Source of the DNA: Pseudarthrobacter albicanus
GTDB taxonomy: Bacteria; Actinomycetota; Actinomycetes; Actinomycetales; Micrococcaceae
Reading direction: 5' to 3'
NCBI RefSeq assembly: GCF_018224015.1
Contig: NZ_JAGPOT010000001.1
Location: 62,001-126,000 of the forward strand
Length of the DNA stretch: 64,000 bases
The notes beneath the pieces were generated by a model, which was not told the DNA's origin, did not search any database, and saw only the letters and a list, made by a program, of their open reading frames with translations. Below are positions 1 through 10,794 of the stretch, piece after piece. Numbering within the stretch: the stretch's first letter is position 1; each line of letters starts with the position of its first letter. The translations under genes and the position numbers were made by a program.

Positions 1-1075
1 GGTCGCCGCGGATGAAGGCCTCGACCTTTTCACGGGCGAGGTCGTCGTTGAACTGCTCCGGCGGGGACTTCATGAAGTAGCTCGACGCCGAGAGCAGCGG
101 GCCGCCGATGCCGCGGTCCAGGCCGATCTTGGCGGCGCGGATGGCGTCGATGATCACGCCGGCGGAGTTGGGCGAGTCCCAGACCTCGAGCTTGTATTCC
201 AGCGATACCGGGGCGTCGCCGAAGTTGCGGCCCTCGAGGCGCACGAAGGCCCACTTGCGGTCGTCCAGCCACTGCACGTAGTCGGACGGGCCGATGTGGA
301 CGTCGCGCGGCGCGATGTCGGCCTCGACGTTGGAGGTGACGGCCTGGGTCTTGGAGATCTTCTTGGACTCGAGGCGGTCGCGTTCCAGCATGTTCTTGAA
401 GTCCATGTTGCCGCCGACGTTGAGCTGGTAGGTGCGGTCCAGCGTGACGCCGCGGTCTTCGAAGAGCTTGGCCATGACCCGGTGCGTGATGGTGGCACCG
501 ATCTGGCTCTTGATGTCATCGCCCACGATCGGCACGCCGGCGGCGGTGAACTTGTCCGCCCACGCCTTGGTCCCGGCGATGAAGACCGGCAGCGCGTTGA
601 CGAAGCCCACGCCGGCGTCGATGGCGCACTGGGCGTAGAACTCGGCGGCTTCCTGGGATCCGACCGGCAGGTAGCAGACCATGACGTCGACCTTGGCGTC
701 CTTGAGGACCTGGACGACGTCCACGGGCTCCTCGGCGGACTGCTCGATGGTCTCGAGGTAGTACTTGCCGAGCCCGTCGAGGGTCGGCCCGCGCTGGACG
801 GTGACGCCGGTCGGCGGGACGTCGGCGATCTTGATGGTGTTGTTCTCGCTCGCCAGGATGGCCTCGGACAGGTCCAGGCCCACCTTCTTGCCGTCGACGT
901 CGAAAGCGGCAACAAAGTCAACGTCGTTGACGTGGTACTTGCCGAACTCCACGTGCATCAGACCCGGGATCGTGGCCTGGGGGTCGGCATCCCGGTAGTA
1001 CTGGACGCCCTGGACCAGCGAAGTGGCACAGTTACCTACGCCAACGATTGCAACACGAATCGGATTTGAAGACAC
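1..1075 (-). CDS. ino1: Inositol-3-phosphate synthase, 3' end clipped by window edge
   Basis: Converts glucose 6-phosphate to 1L-myo-inositol 1-phosphate using NAD, the first step to phosphatidylinositol and mycothiol in actinobacteria. Translating from a GTG at 1075 gives [20 protein letters not shown], with a Rossmann GVGNCA nucleotide-binding loop. Later come NNTIK (substrate loop type), [23 protein letters not shown] and LNVGGNMDF, all typical of the short actinobacterial Ino1. A clear Shine-Dalgarno AAAGGAG lies just upstream at about 1080-1086. About 358 codons are visible, close to the usual length near 360, so only a few C-terminal residues are missing after FIRGD. The gene stands apart from the reductase gene upstream on the same strand by about 150 bp. 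Confidence 0.95.
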   Translation of the reverse strand, partial: MSSNPIRVAIVGVGNCATSLVQGVQYYRDADPQATIPGLMHVEFGKYHVNDVDFVAAFDVDGKKVGLDLSEAILASENNTIKIADVPPTGVTVQRGPTLDGLGKYYLETIEQSAEEPVDVVQVLKDAKVDVMVCYLPVGSQEAAEFYAQCAIDAGVGFVNALPVFIAGTKAWADKFTAAGVPIVGDDIKSQIGATITHRVMAKLFEDRGVTLDRTYQLNVGGNMDFKNMLERDRLESKKISKTQAVTSNVEADIAPRDVHIGPSDYVQWLDDRKWAFVRLEGRNFGDAPVSLEYKLEVWDSPNSAGVIIDAIRAAKIGLDRGIGGPLLSASSYFMKSPPEQFNDDLAREKVEAFIRGD

Positions 1076-1226
1076 GGAACTCCTTTAGGAACAAACTTCA
1101 CGCACCCGGTGGGGACGCACTCTGATGTGCGACGGCGGCAGACGGGCACGGGGCCATACGGCACCCTAGCATTGTAGTCAACGCCGCGGCGGCCGCGCTT
1201 GTTCCCGTCCTCCGCCGGCTTTTCTG

Positions 1227-2282
1227 TTACGTTAGCGGGTCCGGCTCTTTCTGGGCCCACAGGTTGATGTCCGACTCGACGGCGAACTCGTCAATCGAGG
1301 TGAGCTCCGCTGCCGAGAAGTCGAGCCGTTTGACGGCGGCGAGCGTGTCCTCAAGCTGCCCGACGGTGGAGGCGCCGACGAGGGCGGACGTGACGGAGGA
1401 GCCCCTGGACTGCCCGCGGAGGATCCAGGCGATGGCCAGCTGGGCCAGCGACTGGCCGCGGCCTTCGGCGATCCGGTGGAGCCCCCGGACACGGTCCAGC
1501 CTGTCCTCGGTGATGGTGGATCCGGCCAGGGATTTCGCCTGGGCGGCGCGGGAGCCGGCCGGAATGCCCTGGAGGTAGCGGTCGGTGAGCAGGCCCTGCG
1601 CCAGCGGGGAGAACGCGATGGAGCCCGCGCCCACCTGCTCCAGTGCCTCATAGAGGTTGGGTGTGCCGTTTTCGGTCCAGCGGTTCAGCATGGAGTAGCT
1701 GGGCTGGTGGATCAGCAGCGGGGTGCCCAGGTCCTTCAGGATCCGGGCCGCTTCCAGGGTCTGCTCCGGGGTGTAGGAGGAGATGCCGGCGTACAGGGCC
1801 CTGCCGGAGCGGACGGCCGAATCCAGGGCGCCCATGGTCTCCTCCATCGGCGTCTCCGGGTCGGGGCGGTGGCTGTAGAAAATATCCACGTAGTCCAGGC
1901 CCATCCGTTCCAATGACTGGTCGAGGCTCGCGAGCAGGTACTTGCGGGACCCCCATTCCCCGTACGGGCCCGGCCACATGTTGTACCCGGCCTTGGTGGA
2001 GATGATGAGCTCGTCCCGGTAGGGCCCGAAATCGTCCCGCAGGTGTCGGCCGAAGTTGGTCTCGGCGGACCCTGCCGGGGGGCCGTAGTTGTTGGCGAGG
2101 TCGAAGTGGTTGACGCCGAGGTCGAAGGCGCGGCGCAGGATGGCCCGCTGGACCTCGAAGGGTTTGTCATCGCCGAAGTTGTGCCACAGGCCCAGGGAGA
2201 TGGCCGGGAGTTTCAGGCCGCTGCGTCCCACCCGCCTGTAGGGCATGGAGTCGTAGCGGGTGTCTGCTGCGGAATAAACCAA
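1227..2282 (-). CDS. Aldo/keto reductase, YghZ/Mgr-like
   Basis: NAD(P)H-dependent aldo/keto reductase of about 351 residues. It resembles the YghZ/GprA L-glyceraldehyde-3-phosphate reductase group and the potassium-channel beta-subunit-like branch. Visible family signs are GVNHFDLANNYG with the catalytic Asp and Tyr, IISTKAGYNMWPGPYG, DYVDIFYSHRPDPETP, and the C-terminal NADP-binding SALVGAST. The likely start is TTG at 2282, preceded by AGGA at a workable distance; the internal ATG at 2246 (MPYRRVGRSG) has no ribosome site and would drop 12 residues. It lies 23 bp downstream of treZ on the same strand and may be the last gene of the trehalose transcript. The physiological substrate cannot be read from sequence. 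Confidence 0.9.
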   Translation of the reverse strand: MVYSAADTRYDSMPYRRVGRSGLKLPAISLGLWHNFGDDKPFEVQRAILRRAFDLGVNHFDLANNYGPPAGSAETNFGRHLRDDFGPYRDELIISTKAGYNMWPGPYGEWGSRKYLLASLDQSLERMGLDYVDIFYSHRPDPETPMEETMGALDSAVRSGRALYAGISSYTPEQTLEAARILKDLGTPLLIHQPSYSMLNRWTENGTPNLYEALEQVGAGSIAFSPLAQGLLTDRYLQGIPAGSRAAQAKSLAGSTITEDRLDRVRGLHRIAEGRGQSLAQLAIAWILRGQSRGSSVTSALVGASTVGQLEDTLAAVKRLDFSAAELTSIDEFAVESDINLWAQKEPDPLT

Positions 2283-2305
2283 GGGTACTATCCTGTCGTA
2301 GAGGG

Positions 2306-4108
2306 TTACGGGGTGAGAATTGCGGCGCTGTGGCCCGGAAGGTCCAGCCGGCCGGACGGCCCGCCGGACAGCCCTGCCGGGTCAAGCCGGACGCCGTCGT
2401 CGGTGGCCAGCGCGAGCCGTGCCCCGGCGACGGCAACCCGGCGCGGTTCGGCGGAAAAGTTCATCGCCACCTGGACGGCGCCGCGCCGCAGCAGGAGCCA
2501 GCGGTCCTCCTCGCTGAAGTCCACCTCGGTGCCGTCGAAGCCGGGTCCGGCGAGCTCCGGCGTCGCACGGCGCAGCGCGATGAGTGCCCGGTAGAGCTCC
2601 AGGAGCCGGGCGTGGTCGCCGTCGGCGGCTTCCGACCAGTCCAGCTTGGAGCGGGTGAAGGTGTCCGGGTCCTGCGGGTCGGGCACGACGGCGGGATCCC
2701 AGCCCATCCGCTCGAACTCCCTGATCCGGCCCTCCGCGGTGGCCTTGCCCAGCTCCGGCTCAGGGTGCGAGGTGAAGAACTGCCAGGGCGTGGTGGCGCC
2801 GTACTCCTCGCCCATGAACAGCATGGGCGTGAACGGGGACGTCAGGGTGGCGACGGCGGCGAGCGCCAGCGGCCCGTAGCCCAGCGACGCGGACAGCCGG
2901 TCCCCGGTGGCGCGGTTGCCGATCTGGTCGTGGTTCTGGCTGCAGACCACGAGGGCGGCGGGGTGGACCAGGGCGGTGTCGATCGGCCGGCCGTGGTGCC
3001 GTCCGCGGAAGCTCGAGTAGCTGCCGTCGTGGAAGAAGCCCCTGGCCAGGACCTTGGCGAGGGCCCCCAGCGAGCCGAAGTCGGCGTAATAGCCGGTGGT
3101 CTCGCCGGTGACGTTGACGTGGACGGCGTGGTGGAAGTCGTCGCTCCACTGCCCGGTGAGGCCGTCGCCGTTGACGCCGCGCGGGTAGAGCAGGCGGGGG
3201 TTGTTCAGGTCGGATTCGGCAATCATGGCGGCCGGGCGCCCTCTTTCCGCGGCGACGGCGTCGGCGAGGGCCCCGAATTCCTCGAGCAGGTGGACCGCCC
3301 GCTCGTCCTTGAAGGCGTGTACGGCGTCCAGGCGCAGGCCGTCCACGTGGTAGTCGCGCAGCCACATGGCGGCGTTGGCCAGGATGTAGCGGCGCACCTC
3401 GTCCGAGCCCGGGCCGTCCAGGTTGACCGATTCCCCCCAGGTGTTGCCCTCGCCGGACTTGAGGTACGGCCCGAAGCGGGGCAGGTAGTTCCCGCTGGGA
3501 CCCAGATGGTTGTAGACCACGTCCTGGATGACGCCCAGGCCGGCGGCGTGCGCGGCGTCCACGAAGCGCTGGTAGGCGGCGGGGCCGCCGTAGCCTTCGT
3601 GCACCGTGTACCAGGCGACGCCGTCGTAGCCCCAGTTGTGGGTGCCGTTGAAGCCGTTGACCGGCAGCAGCTCGACGAAATCGACGCCGAGCCCGGCCAG
3701 GTAGCCCAGCTTCCCGATGGCCGCGTCCAGGGTCCCTTCGGGGGTGAAGGTGCCCAGGTGCAGCTCGTAGATCACGGCGCCCTGAAGCTCCCGTCCCGCC
3801 CACTGCCCGTCCGCCCACTGGTGGCTGCCGGCGTCGAACGTCCGCGAGAGGGCGTGCACGCCCGCGGGCTGGCGCCGGGACCGCGGGTCCGGCAGTGGCG
3901 TCGGGTCCTGGTCGAGTAGGTAGCCGTAGTCCACCTCGCCCGCGGCCGGGGCGCCGGCGGCGGTCCACCAGCCGGCTCCGTCGCAGCCGCCGCGCAACCC
4001 GCTGGCGCGGCTCATCGGGTACTTATGTCCGTCGGCGAGGAGGGTCACTGCCTCGGCGTCCGGCGCCCAGAGATCGAAGCGTCCGGTTCCGTGTACTGGC
4101 AAGGTCAT
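2306..4108 (-). CDS. treZ: Malto-oligosyltrehalose trehalohydrolase
   Basis: Cytoplasmic GH13 enzyme that hydrolyses the bond next to the terminal trehalosyl unit made by TreY, releasing free trehalose. The 600-residue protein begins [20 protein letters not shown] with an N-terminal beta-sandwich, then the (beta/alpha)8 domain: [23 protein letters not shown] with the nucleophile Asp, [14 protein letters not shown] with the acid Glu, and [12 protein letters not shown] with the third acidic residue. The frame stays open upstream to 4222, but that start would overlap treY by 74 bp; ATG 4108 fits the family N-terminus and leaves a 40-bp gap. It is the third gene of treX-treY-treZ. Confidence 0.95.
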   Translation of the reverse strand: MTLPVHGTGRFDLWAPDAEAVTLLADGHKYPMSRASGLRGGCDGAGWWTAAGAPAAGEVDYGYLLDQDPTPLPDPRSRRQPAGVHALSRTFDAGSHQWADGQWAGRELQGAVIYELHLGTFTPEGTLDAAIGKLGYLAGLGVDFVELLPVNGFNGTHNWGYDGVAWYTVHEGYGGPAAYQRFVDAAHAAGLGVIQDVVYNHLGPSGNYLPRFGPYLKSGEGNTWGESVNLDGPGSDEVRRYILANAAMWLRDYHVDGLRLDAVHAFKDERAVHLLEEFGALADAVAAERGRPAAMIAESDLNNPRLLYPRGVNGDGLTGQWSDDFHHAVHVNVTGETTGYYADFGSLGALAKVLARGFFHDGSYSSFRGRHHGRPIDTALVHPAALVVCSQNHDQIGNRATGDRLSASLGYGPLALAAVATLTSPFTPMLFMGEEYGATTPWQFFTSHPEPELGKATAEGRIREFERMGWDPAVVPDPQDPDTFTRSKLDWSEAADGDHARLLELYRALIALRRATPELAGPGFDGTEVDFSEEDRWLLLRRGAVQVAMNFSAEPRRVAVAGARLALATDDGVRLDPAGLSGGPSGRLDLPGHSAAILTP

Positions 4109-4148
4109 GGCATTTTTCCGTTCCCCATGTCGGTTGTTCAAGGAGTCC

Positions 4149-6485
4149 CTAGGCCGTGGGTACCAGCAGGGCGACCGGGTAGGTCGCCAAAATCTGCCCG
4201 ACTTCGACCTCGCCGGGGCCAAAGGAGCGGCCCGTCAGCTCGTCCGTCATCGCGGCACCAAGAACGACGGCGGTGCCCTGCCAGCCGCCCTTCTGCTCGA
4301 GTCCGCGGGGCAGCCGGGTGGCGAGCGTGAGGGCTCCCGCCGAGTTGCCGCCCCGGTTGAAGGCCAGCAGGTGCCCTGCCGCGGCGCCCGTGGCGTGCAC
4401 CGGGGAGTAGCCGGTGAACAGCTCCGGCCGGTCCCGGCGCAGGCGCAGCGCCCGCGAGGTCACCAGCAGCTTGGCCGTTTCGTCGAGGAACGACGCCGGC
4501 CGGGCGCCGGCGTCGAGCGCGGCGAGGGCCTCGCGGCGCGCGCCGAAGTCGACCGGCCTGCGGTTGTCCGGATCGGTCAGCGAACGGTCCCAGAATTCGG
4601 TGCCCTGGTAGACGTCCGGAACGCCGGGCATGGTCAGCTGCACCAGCTTGGCCGCCAGCGCGTTGGAGGCGCCATAGGGTTCCAGCAGGCCCGCGAGGGC
4701 CTCCAGTTCCGCGCGCACCCCGGCGTTGTCGAAGGCGGCGTCGACGGCGGCCGCCAGGGCCTGCTCGAAGGCCGGGTCGGGGTCCATCCAGTTGGTCGAG
4801 TTGCCGGCCTCGCGGGCGGCCTTCCGGGCGTAGGACTGCAGCCGTTCCCGGTCCGCGGGCCAGACGCCGGCAACAGCCTGCCACAGCAGGTTCGCCAGCG
4901 GCCCGTCGGGCAGCGGTGCCAGCCGCCGAAGCCGGCCCAGCGAGGCCTTCCACTCCGGCGCCAGCTCCGCGAGCACCGAGATCCGCGCCCGGGTGTCCTC
5001 GCTGCGTTTCGTGTCGTGGGTGCTGAGCGTGGTCATGGACAGCGGGAGCGCGGCCGCCCGGCGCGCCATCCGGGCGTGGAACCCCTCCGGGGTGAGCGCG
5101 AATTCGGTGGGATCGGCGCCGACTTCGGTCAGCGTGCCGAGGCGGGTGTAGCGGAAGAACGCGGTGTCCTCCACCCCCTTGGCCATGACCATGCCGGAGG
5201 TCTGCTGGAAGCGGCGCCCCAGCTCCGCCTCGGCCCCGGGACCAGCATTGAGCAGGAGCGGCAGCAGCAGCCCCACGGCCGGTCCGAGCTCGGGCCGGCG
5301 GCGGACGGCGAGTTCGCAGGCCTCCTTGAGGACCTCTTCGCCTTCCGGCAGGTAGCTGCGGTAGACCGGGAACGCGGCAATGATTTCGGCCAGCGCATCG
5401 GCGGCCGGTTCACCGCCCAGGCCCGTACCGGCGGGTACCAGGCGGGCCAGCCGGAGCATCTCCGAATGCAGGATCCCGTCCGTGATCCTGCGCTTGGTTC
5501 CGCGGATCATCTCCTCGTAGTCGGCGGGCCGGCCCCCGCGGAGTTCGGCGTCGAGCGCATCGAGCGGTGCCTGCCCGGCGGCGTCGACGAAGACCCGGTC
5601 CACGTCCGCGAGGGCGTCGTAGCCGGTGGTCCCTTCGCAGTCGAAACCGGCGGGGAGCACCTCCCCCGGTTCGAGGATCTTCTCGATCAGCAGGTAAGCC
5701 CCGCCGGTGGCCTCCCGCAGGCGGCGCAGGTAGCCTTCGGGGTCGGCAAGGCCGTCCGGGTGGTCGATCCGCAGCCCGTCGACGAGCCCTTCCCGGAACC
5801 AGCGGAGAACCTCGGCGTGGGCTTCGTCGAAGACCTCCGGGAACTCGACCCGGATCCCGGCGAGGGTGTTGACGGCGAAAAACCGGCGGTAGTTCAGCTC
5901 GTTGTCGGCCCGCCGCCAGCCGATCAGCTCGTAGTGCTGCCGGTCGTGGACCTCGCGCGGGGTGTCGGCAGTGGAGTCACCTGCAGTGTAGCTGCCGTCG
6001 GCCAGCGGGAAGCGGTGGTCGTAGTAGCGCAGCTCCCCGTCCCGGATCTGGAGCGCGTCCAGGTCCGAGTCCTCCCCCAGCACGGGAATCCGGATGCGGC
6101 CGCCGCCGAAGTCCCAGTCGACGTCGAACGTCCGGGCGTAGCGGGACTGCCGGCCTTCCTTGAGCAGCGACCACCACCACGGGTTCTGCGCCGGGGTCGC
6201 GACGCCGACGTGGTTGGGCACGATGTCCACGAGCACCCCCAGGCCGGCCTCCCGCGCCGCCCGCGACACCGCGGCGAACCCCTCGGCCCCGCCGCGGTCG
6301 GGGTCGACGGCGGCGGGGTCGGTGACGTCGTAGCCGTGGTCCGAGCCCCGCTCGGCCGTCAGGACCGGCGAGAGGTAGACCCAGTCCACGCCCAGCGACT
6401 TCAGGTACGGCACGATGTCCGCGGCATCGGCGAGGGTGAAGCCGGGCCTGATCTGCAGCCGGTAGGTGGAGACCGGCGTCCTCAT
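4149..6485 (-). CDS. treY: Malto-oligosyltrehalose synthase
   Basis: GH13 intramolecular transglucosylase that turns the reducing-end alpha-1,4 bond of a maltodextrin into an alpha,alpha-1,1 bond, giving maltooligosyl trehalose for TreZ. The 778-residue protein opens with [20 protein letters not shown] and [20 protein letters not shown], then [31 protein letters not shown] (nucleophile Asp), [12 protein letters not shown] (acid Glu) and, near the end, [15 protein letters not shown]. Length and motif order match the family. The ATG at 6485 overlaps the stop of treX by four bases, implying translational coupling. Confidence 0.96.
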   Translation of the reverse strand: MRTPVSTYRLQIRPGFTLADAADIVPYLKSLGVDWVYLSPVLTAERGSDHGYDVTDPAAVDPDRGGAEGFAAVSRAAREAGLGVLVDIVPNHVGVATPAQNPWWWSLLKEGRQSRYARTFDVDWDFGGGRIRIPVLGEDSDLDALQIRDGELRYYDHRFPLADGSYTAGDSTADTPREVHDRQHYELIGWRRADNELNYRRFFAVNTLAGIRVEFPEVFDEAHAEVLRWFREGLVDGLRIDHPDGLADPEGYLRRLREATGGAYLLIEKILEPGEVLPAGFDCEGTTGYDALADVDRVFVDAAGQAPLDALDAELRGGRPADYEEMIRGTKRRITDGILHSEMLRLARLVPAGTGLGGEPAADALAEIIAAFPVYRSYLPEGEEVLKEACELAVRRRPELGPAVGLLLPLLLNAGPGAEAELGRRFQQTSGMVMAKGVEDTAFFRYTRLGTLTEVGADPTEFALTPEGFHARMARRAAALPLSMTTLSTHDTKRSEDTRARISVLAELAPEWKASLGRLRRLAPLPDGPLANLLWQAVAGVWPADRERLQSYARKAAREAGNSTNWMDPDPAFEQALAAAVDAAFDNAGVRAELEALAGLLEPYGASNALAAKLVQLTMPGVPDVYQGTEFWDRSLTDPDNRRPVDFGARREALAALDAGARPASFLDETAKLLVTSRALRLRRDRPELFTGYSPVHATGAAAGHLLAFNRGGNSAGALTLATRLPRGLEQKGGWQGTAVVLGAAMTDELTGRSFGPGEVEVGQILATYPVALLVPTA

Positions 6486-8734
6486 GAGTCTTTCTTCTTC
6501 GATCTGGCTTTCCTGGCCGCCTTGGGTTCGGGCACGGCCGGTGTCGTCAGCGAGGCGGTTTCAGTCGTGCTGGTCTGCGACAACGCAGCCAGCGAGGCCG
6601 CCACCGAGTGGTCGGGCTCCACCTCGGGTGTGCTGTGGGCGCGGAGCACCACCAGGGACTTGGCGTCCACGGACAGGACGCCGCCGGCCTTCACCGGGCT
6701 GCTGTCCGCATTCTGGCCTGCGGTGTCGATGATGACATCCCAGGCCGGGGCGTGCTCGTCCGAGGGCAGCGTGAATTTCACTTCGTCATCATGTGCATTG
6801 AAGAACAGCACGAAGTTGACGTCGGTGATGCGCCGGCCCCGCTCGTCCCGGCCCCGGATGCCGTCGCCGTTGAGGAAGACGCCAATGGACCGCCCCAGGC
6901 CGCTGTCCCAGTCTTCCGGCTTCATGGTGGAGCCGTCCGGGTCCAGCCATTCGATGTCCGGAAGCCGCTCTCCCTCGCCGCGCAGCACGGGCCTGCCGTC
7001 AAAGAACCGGCTGCGGCGGAACGTGGGGTGCTTGGCCCGAAGGGCGTTGACGGCGGCCGTGAACTCCACGAGCGGCTGGTCGACGTTGTCCCAGTTGATC
7101 CAGGTCAGTTCAGAGTCCTGGCAGTAGCCGTTGTTGTTGCCCTGCTGGGTGCGGCCCAGTTCGTCGCCGTGGAGCAGCATGGGGACGCCCTGGGAGAGCA
7201 GCAGCGAGGCGATGAAGTTCCGCTGCTGGCGGGCACGGAGCCCAAGCACCTTGGGGTCCTCCGTGGGGCCCTCGGCGCCGCAGTTCCAGGACCGGTTGTG
7301 GGATTCGCCGTCGTTGTTGCCTTCGCCGTTGGCGTCGTTGTGCTTCTCGTTATAGGACACGAGGTCCGCCAGGGTGAAGCCGTCGTGGGCGGTGACGAAG
7401 TTGATGGAGGCCACGGGCCTGCGGCCGGAATGCTCGTAAAGGTCCGCGGAACCGGTGATCCGGGAGGCGAATTCGCCCAGGGTGGACGGTTCGCCCCGCC
7501 AGAAGTCGCGGACGGTATCGCGGAACTGGCCGTTCCATTCCGTCCACTGCGGCGGGAAGTTGCCCACCTGGTAGCCGCCGGGGCCCACGTCCCAGGGCTC
7601 GGCGATGAGCTTGACCTGGGACACGACGGGGTCCTGCTGGATGAGTTCGAAAAAGGTGGACAGCTTGTCCACGTCATAGAATTCCCGGGCCAGGGTGGAG
7701 GCGAGGTCGAACCGGAAGCCGTCCACGTGCATCTCGGTCACCCAGTAGCGCAGGGAGTCCATCAGCAGCTGGAGGGAATGGGGCTGCCGGACGTTGAGCG
7801 AGTTGCCCGTGCCCGTGTAGTCCATGTAGTGCTTCTCGTCGCCGTCCATCAGGCGGTAGTAGGCGGCGTTGTCGATGCCCTTGAAGGACAGCGTGGGGCC
7901 CAGGTGATTGCCTTCGGCGGTGTGGTTGTAGACGACGTCGAGGATCACTTCGATGCCGGCCCGGTGCAGTGACCGGACCATGGCCTTGAAGTCCTGCACC
8001 TGCTGGCCGGCGTCGCCGATGGAGCTGTAGCCGTTGTGCGGGGCGAAGAAACCGATGGTGTTGTAGCCCCAGTAGTTGTTGAGGCCCTTGTCCTCCAGGA
8101 TGCCGTCGTTGACGAACTGGTGCACCGGCATGAGCTCGATGGCGGTGACGCCAAGTTTCTGCAGGTGGGAAATGACGGCGGGGTGCGCCACGCCGGCGTA
8201 GGTGCCGCGCTGTTCTTCCGGCACTTCCGGGTGCAGCTGCGTCAGGCCCTTGACGTGCGCCTCGTAGATCACCGATTTGTGGTAGGGGACACGGAGGTTG
8301 TGGTCCCCATCCCAGTCGAAGAACGGGTTGATCACCACGCCCATCATCATGTGCGGGGCCGAGTCGGCATCGTTCCGGGAGTCGGGGTCCCCCATGTTGT
8401 AGGAGAAGAGTGCCGGATCCCAGTCGATCTGGCCGTGCACGGCCTTCGCGTAGGGGTCGAGGAGGAGTTTGTTGGGGTTGAAACGGTTGCCGGAGGCCGG
8501 ATCATAGGACCCGTGGACCCGGTAGCCGTATTTCTGCCCGGGCTGGGCCTGCGGAAGGTAGCAGTGCCAGACGTACCCGTCGACCTCCACGACGTCGTAC
8601 CGGGTTTCCGTTCCCGTCTCGTCGAACAGGCAGAGCTCGACCTTTTCCGCCCGCTCGCTGAACAAGGCGAAGTTTGTGCCAGTGCCGTCAAAAGTGGCTC
8701 CCAGCGGGTAAGCCGATCCGGGCCAGACTTCCAT
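6482..8734 (-). CDS. treX: Glycogen debranching enzyme (isoamylase type)
   Basis: GH13 debranching enzyme (TreX/GlgX group) that cleaves alpha-1,6 branches of glycogen or maltodextrin, giving linear chains to TreY and TreZ. The 750-residue protein has an N-terminal CBM48-like domain ([19 protein letters not shown]), then [27 protein letters not shown] (nucleophile), [16 protein letters not shown] (acid) and [16 protein letters not shown]. The C-terminus after about residue 690 is a Ser/Thr/Lys-rich tail ending [12 protein letters not shown], beyond the usual catalytic core. The ATG at 8734 follows a GAGGAG ribosome site. It is the first gene of the operon and overlaps treY by four bases; glgX is an equally usable name. 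Confidence 0.95.
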   Translation of the reverse strand: MEVWPGSAYPLGATFDGTGTNFALFSERAEKVELCLFDETGTETRYDVVEVDGYVWHCYLPQAQPGQKYGYRVHGSYDPASGNRFNPNKLLLDPYAKAVHGQIDWDPALFSYNMGDPDSRNDADSAPHMMMGVVINPFFDWDGDHNLRVPYHKSVIYEAHVKGLTQLHPEVPEEQRGTYAGVAHPAVISHLQKLGVTAIELMPVHQFVNDGILEDKGLNNYWGYNTIGFFAPHNGYSSIGDAGQQVQDFKAMVRSLHRAGIEVILDVVYNHTAEGNHLGPTLSFKGIDNAAYYRLMDGDEKHYMDYTGTGNSLNVRQPHSLQLLMDSLRYWVTEMHVDGFRFDLASTLAREFYDVDKLSTFFELIQQDPVVSQVKLIAEPWDVGPGGYQVGNFPPQWTEWNGQFRDTVRDFWRGEPSTLGEFASRITGSADLYEHSGRRPVASINFVTAHDGFTLADLVSYNEKHNDANGEGNNDGESHNRSWNCGAEGPTEDPKVLGLRARQQRNFIASLLLSQGVPMLLHGDELGRTQQGNNNGYCQDSELTWINWDNVDQPLVEFTAAVNALRAKHPTFRRSRFFDGRPVLRGEGERLPDIEWLDPDGSTMKPEDWDSGLGRSIGVFLNGDGIRGRDERGRRITDVNFVLFFNAHDDEVKFTLPSDEHAPAWDVIIDTAGQNADSSPVKAGGVLSVDAKSLVVLRAHSTPEVEPDHSVAASLAALSQTSTTETASLTTPAVPEPKAARKARSKKKDS

Positions 8735-8833
8735 GTGTACTCCTCGTGCGTGGCGGTAATCTCTAGACAGACTACTGGTAAGTAGGGTTAGTATTCCTGT
8801 TTTGGCGCATCATGGCCCTTGATGACAGCATGC

Positions 8834-10360
8834 TTACAGCGTGCGGATCACCTCGGGAATGCTGCCGGCGATGGCACCTGCAGTGACCGGGCCGCCCGCG
8901 GAGGCCAGGGCCCCGGCACGGCCGTGCAGGCTTGCCGCCATGGCCGCGATCGCCGCCCACCTCGCGTCGGGATCGATGCCGCGGTCGGCGAAGCGCCCGA
9001 CGTCGGCACCGAGTTGCGCCAGCAGCGCACCGATGACTCCGGCCAGGACGTCGCCGCTGCCGGCCGTGGCGAGCCAGGGGGTGCCCTCGGCCTGGCTGTA
9101 GAAGTCCTGGTAGGGGGAGGCCACGAGGGTGGTCGCTCCTTTGAGCAGCACGGTGGCTTCGGTCAGGCCTGCGGCGCGCCGCACAGCGCTGAGCGTGGCG
9201 GCTTCCACCGCGGGGCGGTCCAGTTCCACCCCGAGGCGCTTCAGCAGGGCCGCCAGTTCGCCGGCGTGGGGCGTCAGGACCACCTGCGGGGCCAGCACCT
9301 CAGGCAGGGCCGGCAGCGCGCCGGCGTCGGCAATCGTCGGCAGGCCCGAGTCTGCGGCGTCGCGGGCGCGCTGCAGCTGCTGCTCATCGGATTCGTCCAG
9401 CCCGGAGCCCACGAGCCAGGCCTGGACATGCGCATCGGCCACCGCCCCGGTGCTGCAGACGATCTCGGGGCACCACCGGCGGACGAGGTCGGCGACGTCG
9501 GGGGGCCCGAGATAGCGCACCATGCCCACGCCGGCGGCGAGGGCACCCCGGCAGGCCAGCACGGCGGCGCCCGGATAGGCGGCTGAGCCTGCGACCACCC
9601 CAAGCACGCCCCGGGAGTACTTGTGCGCCCGGCGCCCGGGGTGCGGCAGCAGGGCGGCGAGGTCCCCGGCCTCCAGCCGCTGCAGGGCCGGCCACGGAAG
9701 CCCGGCCTCGATGCCGATGGGGAGCACCTGCACGCGCCCGGCAAAGTCCGCTCCCGGGTCGGCCAGCAGGCCGGCCTTGGCGGCGCCAAAGGTCACTGTC
9801 ACGTCGGCGGTGAGCACCGGCGCCGGCGATTCCCCGGTGTCCGCGTCCACCCCGCTCGGTATGTCGCAGGCAACCACCAGCCGGGGGCGTGTCCGTTCCA
9901 GGGCTGCCATCAGGGCGGCCGCGGGGCCCCGCAGGCCGCCCCGGGCGCCGGTCCCGAGGACGGCATCAATCACGACGTCGGTGCGGGCCGCGGCCGCCGC
10001 CTGCTCCGCGCCGTTCCCGGCCGTGAGTGCCACGGCGCGGCCGCCGGCCTTGCGGAACGCGGCCAGCCCGGCAGCGTGGGCGTCCCCGCCGGTGAGCACC
10101 GCCGTCGTCCGCATGCCCCGGCCGGCCAGCAGCACGGCGGCGAACAGCCCGTCGCCGCCGTTGTTGCCCTTGCCCGCCAGCACGGTGACGCTGGAGCCGT
10201 AGAGCCGCTGCCCGCGGCTGCGCAGCTCGCGGATCACGGTGTTGGCAAGGCCATAGGCGGCCCGCTGCATGAGGACAGCGTCCGCGCCGGCGTCCAGGCT
10301 CGCTTGGAGAAGGCGCTTTTCAGCCTCCCGTATCTGGGTTCCGGTGTAGGCGCTGATCAT
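8834..10360 (-). CDS. nnr: Bifunctional NAD(P)H-hydrate epimerase / ADP-dependent NAD(P)HX dehydratase
   Basis: Metabolite-repair enzyme that epimerises R- and S-NAD(P)HX and dehydrates the S form back to NAD(P)H using ADP. The N-terminal half (YjeF_N fold) carries GKGNNGGDGLFAA and VIDAVLGTGARGGLRGP; the C-terminal half is ribokinase-like, with VVAGSAAYPGAAVLA, VLTPHAGELAALL and AGSGDVLAGVIGALLAQ near the C-terminus. The start chosen is ATG 10360 (MISAYTGTQIREAEK), the usual family opening. An ATG five codons upstream at 10375 has no better ribosome site and cannot be excluded. It follows glmS-acpS on the same strand with an 82-bp gap. Confidence 0.93.
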   Translation of the reverse strand: MISAYTGTQIREAEKRLLQASLDAGADAVLMQRAAYGLANTVIRELRSRGQRLYGSSVTVLAGKGNNGGDGLFAAVLLAGRGMRTTAVLTGGDAHAAGLAAFRKAGGRAVALTAGNGAEQAAAAARTDVVIDAVLGTGARGGLRGPAAALMAALERTRPRLVVACDIPSGVDADTGESPAPVLTADVTVTFGAAKAGLLADPGADFAGRVQVLPIGIEAGLPWPALQRLEAGDLAALLPHPGRRAHKYSRGVLGVVAGSAAYPGAAVLACRGALAAGVGMVRYLGPPDVADLVRRWCPEIVCSTGAVADAHVQAWLVGSGLDESDEQQLQRARDAADSGLPTIADAGALPALPEVLAPQVVLTPHAGELAALLKRLGVELDRPAVEAATLSAVRRAAGLTEATVLLKGATTLVASPYQDFYSQAEGTPWLATAGSGDVLAGVIGALLAQLGADVGRFADRGIDPDARWAAIAAMAASLHGRAGALASAGGPVTAGAIAGSIPEVIRTL

Positions 10361-10442
10361 GGTTTTTCCGTCCATTCAGTGCGGTCGCTGGGAAGTCCGG
10401 ATCTGTTCGGGCGGGTTCGGGCCGGCGCCCCGCGGGCCTTTC

Positions 10443-10790
10443 TCAGCCTTCGGCGACGACCGTCGCGGTGGCGATCCCGCCGTCGTGGCTCATCGACAGG
10501 TGCCAGCGCTTGACGCCCTTGGACTCCGCCACGGCCAGCACGGTGCCCTTGACCTGGACCGTGGGACCGTTCTGGTCCAGCCCGATCCAGCAGTCCTGCC
10601 AGTTCATGCCCGCCGGAGCCCCCAGCACCTTGGCCACGGCCTCCTTGGCGGCGAACCGGGCGGCCAGGGACCGGGTGTTCAGGTCACGTTCGGCCGGGAC
10701 GAACAGCCGGTCGCGCAGCCCGGGGGTGCGCTCCAGCTGCCGGCCGAACCGCTCGATGTCTACGACGTCTACGCCGATGCCAACAATCAT
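10443..10790 (-). CDS. acpS: Holo-[acyl-carrier-protein] synthase
   Basis: Transfers the 4'-phosphopantetheine group of coenzyme A to the serine of apo-ACP, activating fatty acid synthesis. The 115-residue protein has the signature [12 protein letters not shown] at residues 4-15 with the Mg-binding Asp, the second motif [13 protein letters not shown] and a C-terminal [15 protein letters not shown]. Length is normal for the AcpS trimer family. It starts four bases after the glmS stop, so the two are almost certainly co-transcribed. coaA, which supplies CoA precursor, lies divergently on the other side of glmS. Confidence 0.96.
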   Translation of the reverse strand: MIVGIGVDVVDIERFGRQLERTPGLRDRLFVPAERDLNTRSLAARFAAKEAVAKVLGAPAGMNWQDCWIGLDQNGPTVQVKGTVLAVAESKGVKRWHLSMSHDGGIATATVVAEG

Positions 10791-10794
10791 GGCG

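Noticed and set aside
1036..1260. 74-codon minus-strand frame upstream of ino1
   Set aside because: Overlaps the ino1 start out of frame, has no ribosome site and no recognisable features.
4107..7127. Open frame of about 1006 codons on the plus strand opposite treY and treX
   Set aside because: Antisense shadow of GC-rich coding sequence; no recognisable motifs, and the minus-strand enzymes have all family motifs.
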